Positions 27,603-36,593 of a stretch of DNA of 42,225 bases are shown one piece after another. Below the pieces are notes generated by a model that ran no database searches, was not told the DNA's origin, and was given only the letters and a program-made list of their open reading frames with translations. Where the stretch lies: NCBI GenBank assembly GCA_002763895.1, contig NSLH01000081.1, positions 40,001 to 82,225 on the forward strand, given 5' to 3'. The position numbers and the translations under genes were made by a program. Origin of the DNA: [Chlorobium] sp. 445 (GTDB lineage: Bacteria > Bacteroidota > Chlorobiia > Chlorobiales > Thermochlorobacteraceae). Every line of letters begins with the position of its first letter. Position 1 is the stretch's first letter.

Positions 27603-27614
27603 CGTGCATTCTCC

Positions 27615-28247
27615 TTAGTTCATACTTAGATTTTCTTCCAACACTTTGACCGCACTTTTTTGCAAGAGCAGCGTTTTGCAATTGAGAATATCGTATGTCG
27701 ACGCTTTCTGCGCTTCCAGCACCGCTAAGTAGGGAATATTTCGTCCCGACTTGTAGAGCGTCTCATCTTTACCTGCTGTTAGGAAGAGTGTCTTTTTGTC
27801 ACTTAGCCCCAAGTTTTTCAATACAGCTGCCATCTCTTTGGTTTTGATTTGCTCCATCTTGAAATCTTCTACCACGACAATTGCAGCAGCTTTCGCTTTG
27901 TAGCTCAAGGCAGATTTGCGGGCAAGTTGCTTTAGCTTTTTATTAATTTTTACCACATAGTCATGTGGTCTTGGTCCAAAGATGGCGCCACCGCCAGTGA
28001 GCAACGGCGATCGCTGTGAGCCGCGTCGTGCCCCGCCAGTCCCTTTTTGGCGATAAGGCTTTCTGCCACCGCCGCGCACTTCTGCGCGCGATTTTACTTT
28101 GTGCGTACCTTGTCGCTGATTAGCCATAATGGAACGCACATCCATGTATATGGCATGATCATTTGGCTCAATTTCGAAAATTGCGGGATTTAGTTCTATG
28201 ACTTCGCCGCTCTCGGCGCCTGTTTTCGTCAGCACTTTAAGTTGCAT
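27615..28247 (-). CDS. rplD: 50S ribosomal protein L4
   Basis: Lines the exit tunnel; in E. coli it also represses the S10 operon. I chose the ATG at 28245-28247 (210 residues, start MQLKVLTKTG), because the longer frame overlaps rplC and is not conserved. Motifs: MANQRQGTHKVKSRAEVRGG, KPYRQKGTGGARRGSQRSPL and GGGAIFGPRPHDYVVKINKK. The extended loop that reaches the tunnel is intact. Confidence 0.97.
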   Translation of the reverse strand: MQLKVLTKTGAESGEVIELNPAIFEIEPNDHAIYMDVRSIMANQRQGTHKVKSRAEVRGGGRKPYRQKGTGGARRGSQRSPLLTGGGAIFGPRPHDYVVKINKKLKQLARKSALSYKAKAAAIVVVEDFKMEQIKTKEMAAVLKNLGLSDKKTLFLTAGKDETLYKSGRNIPYLAVLEAQKASTYDILNCKTLLLQKSAVKVLEENLSMN

Positions 28248-28260
28248 AATTCTTTTTCTC

Positions 28261-28890
28261 TTATCCTTTTGCGGTAACGATTTGCACATAGCCGCCTTTT
28301 TTGCCCGGCACAGCGCCTTTGACGACTATCAAGTTCGACTCTGCAAGTACCTTCATTACTTTAAGATTTTTTGCAGTAACAGTCTCACCGCCCATTCTTC
28401 CTGCCATTCTCAAGCCTTTGAACGAGCGTGACGGGAAGGATGAGCCGCCTAACGAGCCAGGCGCACGCAAGCGGTCAGATTGACCATGCGTTCTGCTGCC
28501 GCCCCCAAAGTGATGGCGTTTTACAACGCCCTGAAATCCTTTTCCTTTTGAGATACCAATAACATCTACAAGGTCACCTTCTTTGAAAATATCAGCCTTG
28601 AAACTGTCGCCTGCTTTAAGCTCAAGTCCAAGGGTTTCTTTGCGAAACTCCTTAACAAAGTACGCTGGCGAAAGATTAGCTTTTTTGAAGTGTCCTTGCT
28701 GCGGCTTCGGTGTGCGCGAGACTTTCTTCTCGTCAAATGCCACTTGATATGCAGCATAACCGTCTTTCTCAACGGTCTTTACTTGTGAAACATAGCAAGG
28801 CCCAGCTTCAATTACTGTGCAAGGAATAACTTTACCTTTTGCATCGTAGATGCTGGTCATTCCGACCTTTTTGCCCAGAATCGCACTCAT
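28261..28890 (-). CDS. rplC: 50S ribosomal protein L3
   Basis: Starts large-subunit assembly by binding the 3' end of 23S rRNA. The 209 residues start [20 protein letters not shown] and contain the loop [20 protein letters not shown] and [20 protein letters not shown] near the peptidyl-transferase centre. The Gln in [10 protein letters not shown], methylated in some bacteria, is present. It follows rpsJ after 86 nt. Confidence 0.98.
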   Translation of the reverse strand: MSAILGKKVGMTSIYDAKGKVIPCTVIEAGPCYVSQVKTVEKDGYAAYQVAFDEKKVSRTPKPQQGHFKKANLSPAYFVKEFRKETLGLELKAGDSFKADIFKEGDLVDVIGISKGKGFQGVVKRHHFGGGSRTHGQSDRLRAPGSLGGSSFPSRSFKGLRMAGRMGGETVTAKNLKVMKVLAESNLIVVKGAVPGKKGGYVQIVTAKG

Positions 28891-28976
28891 ACTTGTTTGA
28901 TTTTGTAACCACGAAATTTTTCGGGTTAATGAATCTTTAGAATGTCTTTTTTTGCAGAGTTTCTCCAGCGTGTGGT

Positions 28977-29288
28977 TCAGCCTTTGATTTCCACATCAAC
29001 GCCGCTGGGGAGTTCCAACTTCATCAGCAAATCTATTGTCTTACCGCTTGGGTTAATGATTTCGATTAACCGTTTGTGCGACGCCACCATAAACTGCTCA
29101 CGCGACTTCTTATCTACGTGTGGCGAGCGGTTAACGGTGTAGACTTGTGACTCCGTCGGGAGTGGAATCGGTCCCGAAATAATCGCATCTGTTTGCTTGA
29201 CCACATCAATGATTTTCTCCGCCCATTTATCCACCAAGCTGTGGTCGTAAGACTTTAACTTGATGCGGATTTTTTGCTGTGCTGCCAC
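28977..29288 (-). CDS. rpsJ: 30S ribosomal protein S10
   Basis: Small-subunit head protein that also pairs with NusB in antitermination. The 103 residues give [41 protein letters not shown] and [18 protein letters not shown]. It is the first gene of the S10 group. Its start lies only 27 nt after a terminator-like hairpin (29316-29348) that follows tuf, so expression must depend on read-through or on very short-leader transcription. Confidence 0.98.
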   Translation of the reverse strand: MAAQQKIRIKLKSYDHSLVDKWAEKIIDVVKQTDAIISGPIPLPTESQVYTVNRSPHVDKKSREQFMVASHKRLIEIINPSGKTIDLLMKLELPSGVDVEIKG

Positions 29289-29315
29289 GACCTAGTGCTG
29301 TTGAGTTTTTAGGAC

Positions 29316-29348
29316 AAAAAAGGAGTGAGCGCTTTATGCCCACTCCTT
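29316..29348 (-). terminator. Intrinsic terminator between tuf and rpsJ
   Basis: In the minus-strand RNA an 11-bp stem (AAGGAGTGGGC paired with GCTCACTCCTT, one G-U pair) with a 7-nt loop is followed directly by a T run (TTTTTT counting the last two stem bases). No T run follows on the other strand, so it acts only on the minus strand. It begins 18 nt after the tuf stop codon. It would separate the str group from the S10 group. Confidence 0.8.
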
Positions 29349-29366
29349 AAACCCTGTAATATGTTT

Positions 29367-30548
29367 TTACTCGATAATTTTGGTTACTGCACCTGCGCCG
29401 ACAGTTTTACCTCCTTCACGAATAGCGAAGCGTAAGCCTTCATCCATAGCAATAGGCGCGATCAGTTCAACCTCAATGCTGACGTTATCGCCCGGCATAA
29501 CCATTTCCACACCTTGTGGCAAGGTTACGACGCCTGTTACATCCGTTGTTCTGAAGTAGAACTGTGGACGATAACCTGAAAAGAAGGCTGTATGACGGCC
29601 ACCTTCTTCTTTTTTCAGAACGTAGATTTCCGCTTTGAACTTTGTATGTGGCGTAATTGAGCCGGGCTTTGCAATGACCATACCGCGCTCTAAGTCTTTC
29701 TTTTCAATACCACGCAGCAACAAGCCCGCATTATCGCCAGCTCGACCTTCATCAAGGTTCTTGCGGAACATCTCAATACCTGTAACCACAGACTTCTTAG
29801 TCGGTCCAAGACCGATAATTTCAACTTCTTCGTTGAGTTTGATGATTCCTCTCTCAATACGACCGGTACCGACTGTACCACGTCCCTGAATTGAGAACAC
29901 ATCTTCAACAGGCATCAGGAAGGGCTTATCGATATCGCGCTTTGGTGTTGGGATATATCTATCGACTTCATCCATCAGCTGCATGATGGCAGGCACCCAC
30001 TTCGGGTCACCATTCAGCGCGCCGAGTGCAGAACCGCGAATGATTGGGATCTCATCGCCGGGAAATTGGTAGCTGGAGAGCAACTCACGCAGTTCCATCT
30101 CGACGAGTTCAATCAGTTCAGGGTCAGCAATATCGACTTTGTTGAGGAACACCACAATGGCAGGCACATTTACCTGACGCGCCAAAAGAATGTGCTCGCG
30201 CGTTTGTGGCATTGGACCGTCAGTTGCAGCCACCACGAGAATTGCACCGTCCATCTGCGCTGCGCCTGTAATCATGTTCTTGATGTAGTCAGCGTGTCCA
30301 GGGCAGTCAATGTGCGCATAGTGACGGTTCTTGGTCTCGTACTCCACATGTGAAGTTGAGATCGTAATCCCGCGGGCTTTTTCTTCGGGCGCCTTGTCAA
30401 TTTGGTCATATGCCATCGCTTGTGCCAGCCCCGCTTCTGCCAGAACTTTCGTAATGGCAGCCGTAAGCGTCGTCTTGCCATGGTCAACATGACCAATCGT
30501 ACCGATATTGACGTGGGGTTTATCGCGCTTAAAGCTTTCTTTTGCCAT
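29367..30548 (-). CDS. tuf: Elongation factor Tu
   Basis: GTPase that delivers aminoacyl-tRNA to the ribosome. The 393 residues are complete: P-loop GHVDHGKTT, switch [13 protein letters not shown] with the catalytic His, NKVD guanine specificity motif, then domains 2 and 3 with [13 protein letters not shown] and [20 protein letters not shown] (domain 3). Close in sequence to Chlorobi EF-Tu from memory (start [16 protein letters not shown]). Only one copy is in the window. It lies 43 nt after fusA. Confidence 0.99.
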   Translation of the reverse strand: MAKESFKRDKPHVNIGTIGHVDHGKTTLTAAITKVLAEAGLAQAMAYDQIDKAPEEKARGITISTSHVEYETKNRHYAHIDCPGHADYIKNMITGAAQMDGAILVVAATDGPMPQTREHILLARQVNVPAIVVFLNKVDIADPELIELVEMELRELLSSYQFPGDEIPIIRGSALGALNGDPKWVPAIMQLMDEVDRYIPTPKRDIDKPFLMPVEDVFSIQGRGTVGTGRIERGIIKLNEEVEIIGLGPTKKSVVTGIEMFRKNLDEGRAGDNAGLLLRGIEKKDLERGMVIAKPGSITPHTKFKAEIYVLKKEEGGRHTAFFSGYRPQFYFRTTDVTGVVTLPQGVEMVMPGDNVSIEVELIAPIAMDEGLRFAIREGGKTVGAGAVTKIIE

Positions 30549-30591
30549 AGTTGGTGATTCCTCCGATAACTGTGATTAGATGCGTTAGAAA

Positions 30592-32710
30592 TTATGCGGT
30601 AACCTTACTTGTGCCGCTTTTTTCGATAATTTCTTCAGCGACATTTCTTGGCACTTCTTCGTAGTGACTAAACTCCATGGAATAGCTCGCACGACCTTGT
30701 GTCATTGAGCGCAGGTCTGTAGAGTAGCCAAACATTTCCGAGAGCGGTACTTTTGCGTTAATCACTTGTGCACCTGCTCGTTCCGTCATTCCTTCAATGC
30801 GTCCACGACGGCTGTTAAGGTCGCCCATAACTGTACCCATGTATTCCTCGGGTGTTGTTACTTCAACAGCCATAATCGGCTCTAAAATGTATGGGTCGGC
30901 CTTACGTGCACCTTCTTTGAAGCCAATTGATCCAGCAAATTCAAATGCCATTTCCGAAGAGTCTACTTCGTGATACTTGCCATCAAACAGTGTAACTTTA
31001 ACATCTTGGACAGGATAGCCAGCCAGCACACCATCTTTGATGGCGCCTTCGACACCTTTTTGTACCGCTGGAATGTATTCTTTCGGAATTGCCCCACCCT
31101 TAATTGCATTGACAAATTCAAAACCCTTACCTCTCTCGAGCGGCTCAAGAATCAGGTTTACCACGCCAAATTGACCTTTTCCACCTGATTGACGCACAAA
31201 CTTCCCTTCCACTTCAACCTTGCGGCGAATGCTTTCGCGGTAGGCTACTTGCGGCTTACCCACATTAGCTTCTACCTTAAATTCACGCTTCAATCTATCT
31301 ACAATGATCTCCAAGTGAAGTTCACCCATTCCCGCAATGATAGTCTGCTGCGTCTCCTCATCTGTACTCACACGGAAGGTTGGGTCTTCTTCAGCAAGTT
31401 TTTGTAGCGAGAGACTGAGTTTGTCAGAATCTGCTTTCGTCTTCGGCTCAATTGCAATTTGAATCACAGGCTCTGGGAAGCTCATCTTCTCGAGCACAAT
31501 CGGCTTGTTTTCGTCGCAGAGCGTATCGCCCGTGCGCGTGTCTTTCAACCCGACCGCTGCTACAATATCACCTGTAAGCGCTTCTTCAATTTCCTCACGG
31601 TGATTGGCATGCATCTGCACAAGTCGACTGATGCGTTCCTTCGTACCCGATACAGAATTCAACACATAGCTACCTTTGGTTAGCTTGCCTGAATACACAC
31701 GGAAGTAAGTCAGTCGCCCAACAAAGGGGTCAGTCATAATTTTGAACGCAAGTGCAGAGAAGGCTTCGTTGTCATCGACCTTGCGCTCAATTTCTTCTCC
31801 AGTTTTTGGATGTGTCCCTTTGATTGCAGGAATATCAAGTGGCGATGGCAAGTAATCAATCACCGCATCAAGCAAGAACTGCACACCTTTGTTTTTGAAG
31901 GCTGACCCGCACAGTACCGGCACAATTTTCGAGCTCAGAGTCGCCTTGCGTAGTGCATCACGCACTTCTTCTTCTGAAATGTCTTCGCCGCCGAGATATT
32001 TTTCCATCAAGTGATCGTTTACTTCGGAGACGGCTTCCAACATATTGACGCGCCACTTCTCTGCTGATTCTTTGTATTCAGCTGGAATCTCAATTTCCTT
32101 GTAGCTTGTCCCATCTTCAGCATCATAGACTACCGTCTTCATTCGAATAAGATCAATCGAACCCTTGTAGCTCTCTCCTTCGCCATAAGGGATCTGAATC
32201 GGGACAGCATTTGCGCCAAGCCGTTCTTTCATCATATCCACACAGCGGAAAAAGTTTGCACCCACTCTATCCATCTTATTCACAAAAGCAATGCGCGGCA
32301 CTTTTATACTTTGTTGCCTGACGCCACACCGTTTCCGACTGCGGTTGCACACCTGCAACAGAGTCGTAGAGCGCAACAGCGCCATCCAAGATGCGCAGCG
32401 AGCGTTCTACTTCAACCGTGAAATCGACATGTCCAGGTGTATCAATAATGTTGACGCGATGCTTTTTGTCTTTGAAGTTGCCATATTTCGGTGTCCAGAA
32501 GCAAGTCGTCGCTGCCGAAGTAATAGTGATACCGCGTTCTTTTTCCTGTTCCATCCAGTCCATTGTAGCCGCACCATCATGGACTTCACCCAAGCGATGC
32601 ACTCTGCCTGTGTAGTAAAGAATGCGCTCTGTCGTCGTCGTTTTACCCGCGTCGATGTGCGCCATGATACCAATGTTTCTAACTTTTTCTAACGAGACTT
32701 GTCTGGGCAT
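30592..32710 (-). CDS. fusA: Elongation factor G, with a one-base frameshift
   Basis: GTPase that drives translocation. The N-terminal part (32276-32710) has [19 protein letters not shown] and DTPGHVDF, and breaks after WRQATKYK. Removing one A (plus-strand T run 32302-32305, four where three are needed) continues [14 protein letters not shown] and joins the rest of domain G and domains II-V to the C-terminus. The repaired protein has about 705 residues, the normal length. The absence of any other defect in this single essential gene argues for a sequencing error. Confidence 0.96.
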
Positions 32711-32758
32711 ATTTTGTCGTGCTTACCTGTTAAGTTTAGTTTGTAAAATCTCTACTGC

Positions 32759-33226
32759 TTAGAACCTGAAATGTGAGAACGCCTTGTTTGCTTCCGCCAT
32801 CTTATGAACTTCTTCTTTTTTCTTTACTGAACCGCCTTGATTATTCGCTGCATCAAGCAATTCTGCAGCTAATTTATCGGACATTGTTTTTCCACTACGC
32901 TTCTTTGCATTTTCCTTAATCCATCGAAGTGCAAGTGCGATTCGGCGGTCGGCGCGCACTTCCATCGGAATTTGGTATGTGGCTCCACCAATGCGCTTAC
33001 CACGCACTTCCACCACCGGCGCAACATTAGACAAGGCTTTCTTGAAAACATCAATACCCTCTTCTTGCGTCTTTCTTGTAATTACATCAAACGCATCATA
33101 GACAATGCGACGAGCTATATTCTTCTTTCCGCCTTGCATGATACAGTTAATCAGCCGCCCAACCATTGGGTCGTTATACCTGGCGTCACCCTGAACCAAT
33201 CGTTTTGTTGCGTGTTTTTTTCTCAT
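32759..33226 (-). CDS. rpsG: 30S ribosomal protein S7
   Basis: Organises the small-subunit head and lies at the E site. The 155 residues include ATKRLVQGDARYNDPMVGRL, the basic GGKKNIARRIVYDAF region, RGKRIGGATYQIPMEVRADRR (family signature) and LAAELLDAANNQGGSVKKKEEVHKMAEANKAF in overlapping form. It lies 17 nt after rpsL. In E. coli S7 represses the str operon. Confidence 0.98.
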   Translation of the reverse strand: MRKKHATKRLVQGDARYNDPMVGRLINCIMQGGKKNIARRIVYDAFDVITRKTQEEGIDVFKKALSNVAPVVEVRGKRIGGATYQIPMEVRADRRIALALRWIKENAKKRSGKTMSDKLAAELLDAANNQGGSVKKKEEVHKMAEANKAFSHFRF

Positions 33227-33243
33227 CTTTCAGACTCACTCAC

Positions 33244-33660
33244 TTACTTTTTCTTTGCCGAGGTTGCAGCGGCACCTTTTGCGCCACTTGCTCCTGATTT
33301 TTTTGCACCATATTTTGAGCGCCCGCGCTTGCGATCTTGAACGCCAGCAGTATCCAAAGAGCCACGAATAATGTGGTAGCGCACACCTGGTAAATCTTTC
33401 ACGCGACCGCCACGAATCAGCACGATAGAGTGCTCCTGCAAGTTATGACCTTCTCCGGGTATGTATGCAATCACTTCTTGCTGATTGGACAAGCGCACTT
33501 TTGCAACTTTTCGCAGTGCAGAGTTCGGCTTTTTCGGCGTTGTCGTATAAACTCTTGTGCATACGCCGCGCTTTTGCGGACAAGCCTCCAGGGCTGGAAC
33601 TTTCGTTTTTGCAAGTTTCGTATATCGCCCTTTTCGAACTAATTGCTGAATCGTTGGCAT
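33244..33660 (-). CDS. rpsL: 30S ribosomal protein S12
   Basis: Decoding-centre protein. The 138 residues begin [12 protein letters not shown] and include [19 protein letters not shown], followed by [10 protein letters not shown]; the Lys of KKPNSALRK is wild type, so no streptomycin-resistance change is seen there. The loop [20 protein letters not shown] is intact. A Lys/Ala/Ser-rich tail of about 14 residues follows. It is the first gene of the str group, behind a leader of about 230 nt. Confidence 0.98.
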   Translation of the reverse strand: MPTIQQLVRKGRYTKLAKTKVPALEACPQKRGVCTRVYTTTPKKPNSALRKVAKVRLSNQQEVIAYIPGEGHNLQEHSIVLIRGGRVKDLPGVRYHIIRGSLDTAGVQDRKRGRSKYGAKKSGASGAKGAAATSAKKK

Positions 33661-33896
33661 TTGTTTTTTGCCTAATTTTCCCCTAAACTTTTTCCCGTAG
33701 ATTTTTCTACCCCTTCAAGTTTGCCTCTACCCTTTTCGTTGCTCTTTAGCTGCTCTTCTGTGCTTACCTGCAACATCTCTTAGCATCTGCAGCGCAGGCT
33801 TATTCTCTTGACGATTCGTAAACCTACCCCAAAAGCTCGGGCTTCTTAAGCAGGGCTTCGTTCGTTTTTTGGATAGTGTGCAAACACAAAGGACTG

Positions 33897-33927
33897 CAAA
33901 AGTAAGGTATTGTTTTTAATTTTCAAA
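33897..33927 (-). promoter_or_regulatory. Consensus Bacteroidota promoter for the str and downstream ribosomal operons
   Basis: On the minus strand TTTG (33924-33927), 19 nt, TACTTTTG (33897-33904) matches TTTG-N19-TAnnTTTG exactly. The surrounding sequence is rich in A and T. The start point would be near 33890, leaving a leader of about 230 nt before rpsL. It lies downstream of the rpsA terminator-like hairpin, as expected for a new transcription unit. Confidence 0.75.
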
Positions 33928-33984
33928 ATCCTTTTCTTGTTTTTTTGAATTCTTTTCTTTTCACTCCATTTGTGTCGAAGCAAA

Positions 33985-34010
33985 GAGGCGCCTGATTGCA
34001 GACGCCCCTC
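33985..34010 (-). terminator. Terminator-like hairpin after rpsA
   Basis: In the minus-strand RNA, GAGGGGCGTCTG pairs with CAGGCGCCTC (10 bp, a 2-nt bulge, one G-U pair, loop CAAT), 26 nt after the rpsA stop. The following sequence TTTGCTT is only a weak U-tract, so termination may be incomplete. Confidence 0.55.
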
Positions 34011-34036
34011 TACAGAATTGCGATTTCAATGCCGCG

Positions 34037-35864
34037 CTATGATGCTGATGGTTCAACTTTTTGTGTCTCATTGGTCGGCGGTGGCACATCCAGTGCAGCA
34101 GAAGCCTCTTGAATTTTCTGCTTCTCGTTGGGATGTGCGCGCATATACTCCTCAATTTCTTCTCGGCTCTTGCCTTTGAAATACTCCAGTGCAGAGAGAA
34201 TAATGCGGCGGTTTTCTTTGTCGAACTCAATTACTTTGAGTGGGAGCTCGTCATAGATTTTGAATGACGAGTGAATGTCGCGTACGCCGCCTTGCAAGAG
34301 ATGTGAAGCAGGCACAAATCCATCAACCCCCAGCGGCAATTCCACCACCACACCTTTTTCAATGATTTGAGTAATCTTACCTTTCGTTTCTGTGCCCACT
34401 GTATAGACAGTCTCGAAGTTATTCCATGGGTCATCTGTGATTTGCTTATGTCCAAGCGCAATGCGGCGTGCTTTGACATCAACTTTCAACACTTTGACTT
34501 GCAATTCGTCATTTTTTTTTGACCAATTCACCGGGATGTCGAATCTTCTTTGTCCAAGATAGGTCAGAGATATGCACCAAACCATCTACACCGGGCTCTA
34601 ATTCTACGAAGACACCGAAGTCCGTCAGGTTGCGCACAATACCTTTGTGAATTGTATCCGGCGCATACTTTTCGGCAAGCTTAAGCCATGGGTCGGCTTC
34701 GACTTGCTTCATGGAGAGTGAGAGTTTGGTATTCTCTTTGTCAATGTTGAGAATCACGCACTCTACTTCTTGTCCCATTGACACAAACTGATTTGGGTGT
34801 TTAATGTGCTGTGTCCAACTCATCTCGCTAATGTGCACCAAGCCTTCAATGCCTTTTTCAATTTCAATGAAGACGCCGTAGTCGGTAATCGAGACAACTT
34901 TACCTTTGACCTTATCACCGACTTTATACTTTGCATCAATGTTTTCCCACGGGTGTGGTGTCAGCTGCTTCATGCCGAGTGAGACGCGCTGCTTTTCTTC
35001 ATCGTAGCCAATGACCACGACTTTGATTGGATCATCTAACTTTACGGCTTCGGATGGGTGCGTGATGCGTCCCCAAGTAATATCAGTGATATGAACCAAG
35101 CCGTCGAGTCCGCCCAAGTCCACGAAGATGCCGAAGTCTGTGATGTTTTTGACTGTGCCTTCCAGCACCATACCGACTTTGATATTTGCCAGCATCTCTT
35201 TGCGGCGCGCTTCATACTCGGCTTCAAGAATTACTTTATGGCTAACGACGATATTTTGCGTCAGTGGATTGATCTTGACCACGCGGAACTCCATCGTTTG
35301 TCCGACGAGGGCATCGAAATCGCGCACGGGCTTAACATCAATTTGGGAGCCAGGCAGAAACGCTTCTACGCCGCTGAGCGAGACGGTCATGCCGCCTTTG
35401 ACGCGCGCGACAATTTTTCCCATCAGGGTCGTCCCTTTCTCCAGCGATTCGTAAATCTTCTCCCAGATGCGCATAGCGTCCGCTTTGCGCTTTGAGAGAA
35501 TCAGTTGCCCCATTTTATCTTCAATGCTTTCGAGAAAGACCTCAATTTCATCGCCTACTTTCAACTCAGTTGGGTCACGGAACTCTATAAGCGGAATAAT
35601 CCCTTCTGACTTGAAGCCTACATCTACAGAGACGTCTTTGTCAGAGATATGCACGATACGTCCTTTGACAATTTCGCCTTCTGTCAGTTCATTGAGTGTG
35701 CCCGAGTACATTGATTCAAGTTGCTTCAATTCTTCGTCTTGGTACTCGGCGAAGAATCGAACGCGCGTAGGCTTTTTGGTTTTCACCGTATCGGTTGACA
35801 TGTTAGTGTCGTTTGCATCGCTGCTTTTTTGCGCAGACATTTCGGCGACTTGCATTTCTGCCAT
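34037..35864 (-). CDS. rpsA: 30S ribosomal protein S1, six S1 domains, with a one-base frameshift
   Basis: Binds mRNA upstream of start codons and helps unfold it. Six S1 (OB-fold) repeats are visible, starting near [95 protein letters not shown] and [20 protein letters not shown]. The frame breaks after the fifth, in an A run (plus-strand T run 34512-34520, nine where eight are needed); the repaired [16 protein letters not shown] joins both parts to about 608 residues. The start ATG has an AGAAGG Shine-Dalgarno 9 nt upstream, held in a strong hairpin. It is transcribed separately from the str operon. Confidence 0.95.
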
Positions 35865-35872
35865 TCAGTTTA

Positions 35873-35916
35873 TCCTTCTCTCTTGTTTTTGCCGCTGTCG
35901 TTCCCAGAGAGAAGGA
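35873..35916 (-). promoter_or_regulatory. rpsA leader hairpin covering the ribosome-binding site
   Basis: In the mRNA, TCCTTCTCTCT pairs perfectly (11 bp) with AGAGAGAAGGA across a 22-nt loop. The 3' arm contains the Shine-Dalgarno AGAAGG of rpsA, 9 nt before the ATG. A second hairpin, GTTCC/GGAAC, with a 9-nt loop overlaps the 5' arm and cannot form together with the full long stem, so two states are possible. Confidence 0.65.
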
Positions 35917-35944
35917 ACGGGCGGTTTTTGGTTATTGGAATTTT

Positions 35945-35973
35945 CAAAAATAAATCGAAGAATCGAAGACAAT
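35945..35973 (-). promoter_or_regulatory. Possible rpsA promoter
   Basis: On the minus strand TATTTTTG (35945-35952) fits the Bacteroidota -7 element TAnnTTTG. The upstream partner is only ATTG (35970-35973) at 17 nt, so both sequence and spacing are off the best consensus. The start would leave a leader of about 75 nt containing the hairpin at 35873-35916. Confidence 0.4.
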
Positions 35974-36107
35974 ATCAGCCCCGAAGTGTGTTCAGGGAAT
36001 GAGAAATAAAGATAGGAAAAACTTCTTACTCAAAAAAGTCGAGACGTGTTTTTGTTGCGTAAGCCGCAGTTGCTAATGTATTTTTGTGTTTTTGTTACAC
36101 TACAACG

Positions 36108-36593
36108 ATGATGTTTCAGATTGCACCTCTTCAAAGCGAACATAAAGAGCCGATTCGCACGCTGCTCTTTGAGACAGGTGCATTTCGCCCTGATGAAATC
36201 GAGGTTGCAATGGAACTCATTGATGACACTCTTGCGCGCCATGGTGTGCTCTTGCCAGAGGATTATCATATTTTTGTAGCCCTTGATGAGCCGAATGTCT
36301 TAGGCTATGTTTGTTTTGGCAAAACACCCATGACGCTTTCCACTTTTGATCTGTATTGGATTGCGGTGTCGCCACAGGTGCAAGGCAAAGGCGTTGGGAG
36401 AGCCTTGTTTGACTTTGCCTGCAAAGAGGCGCGTGCCATGGGTGGTGCGCTCTTGGTTATTGAGACTGCCTCGCAGCCAAAGTATGAGCCAACGCGCAAG
36501 TTCTATGAGAAAGTTGGCTGCACACTTGAAGCCAGAATCAAGAATTTTTACAGCATTGGCGATGACAAACTTATCTACACCAAAGCCCTTTGA
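36108..36593 (+). CDS. GNAT family N-acetyltransferase
   Basis: Transfers an acetyl group from acetyl-CoA to an unknown amine. The acetyl-CoA-binding motif A is VSPQVQGKGVGRALFDFACK (Q-x-x-G-x-G pattern), after the strand DLYWIAV, and motif B is the TRKFYEKVGC helix near the end. The start at 36108 (MMFQIAPL) gives 161 residues; the ATG 3 nt later is equally possible, and the longer frame from 36084 adds an unlikely MCFCYTTT. Substrate cannot be inferred. It overlaps murI by 32 nt, so the two are probably co-transcribed. It is divergent from rpsA. Confidence 0.85.
   Translation: MMFQIAPLQSEHKEPIRTLLFETGAFRPDEIEVAMELIDDTLARHGVLLPEDYHIFVALDEPNVLGYVCFGKTPMTLSTFDLYWIAVSPQVQGKGVGRALFDFACKEARAMGGALLVIETASQPKYEPTRKFYEKVGCTLEARIKNFYSIGDDKLIYTKAL

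Larger units (their letters stand above)
33661..34036. other. 376-nt gene-free region between rpsA and rpsL
   Basis: No protein-coding gene of normal size was found. On the minus strand it holds, in order, the rpsA terminator-like hairpin (33985-34010), a consensus promoter (33897-33927) and a leader of about 230 nt for rpsL. The leader contains a possible CCTGC/GCAGG stem (plus-strand coordinates 33767-33771 and 33794-33798), a 19-codon frame MLRDVAGKHRRAAKEQRKG (33727-33786) with no clear ribosome-binding site, and a 5-bp GTAGA/TCTAC hairpin close to rpsL. Confidence 0.7.

Noticed and set aside
36051-36086. TTTG ... TATTTTTG as promoter of the GNAT gene
   Set aside because: The elements match but are 24 nt apart, outside the usual 19-21, and the region is generally T-rich.
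36346-36561. Upstream extension of murI
   Set aside because: The segment is the +1 shadow of the acetyltransferase gene, rich in Arg and Leu, with no similarity to glutamate racemase.
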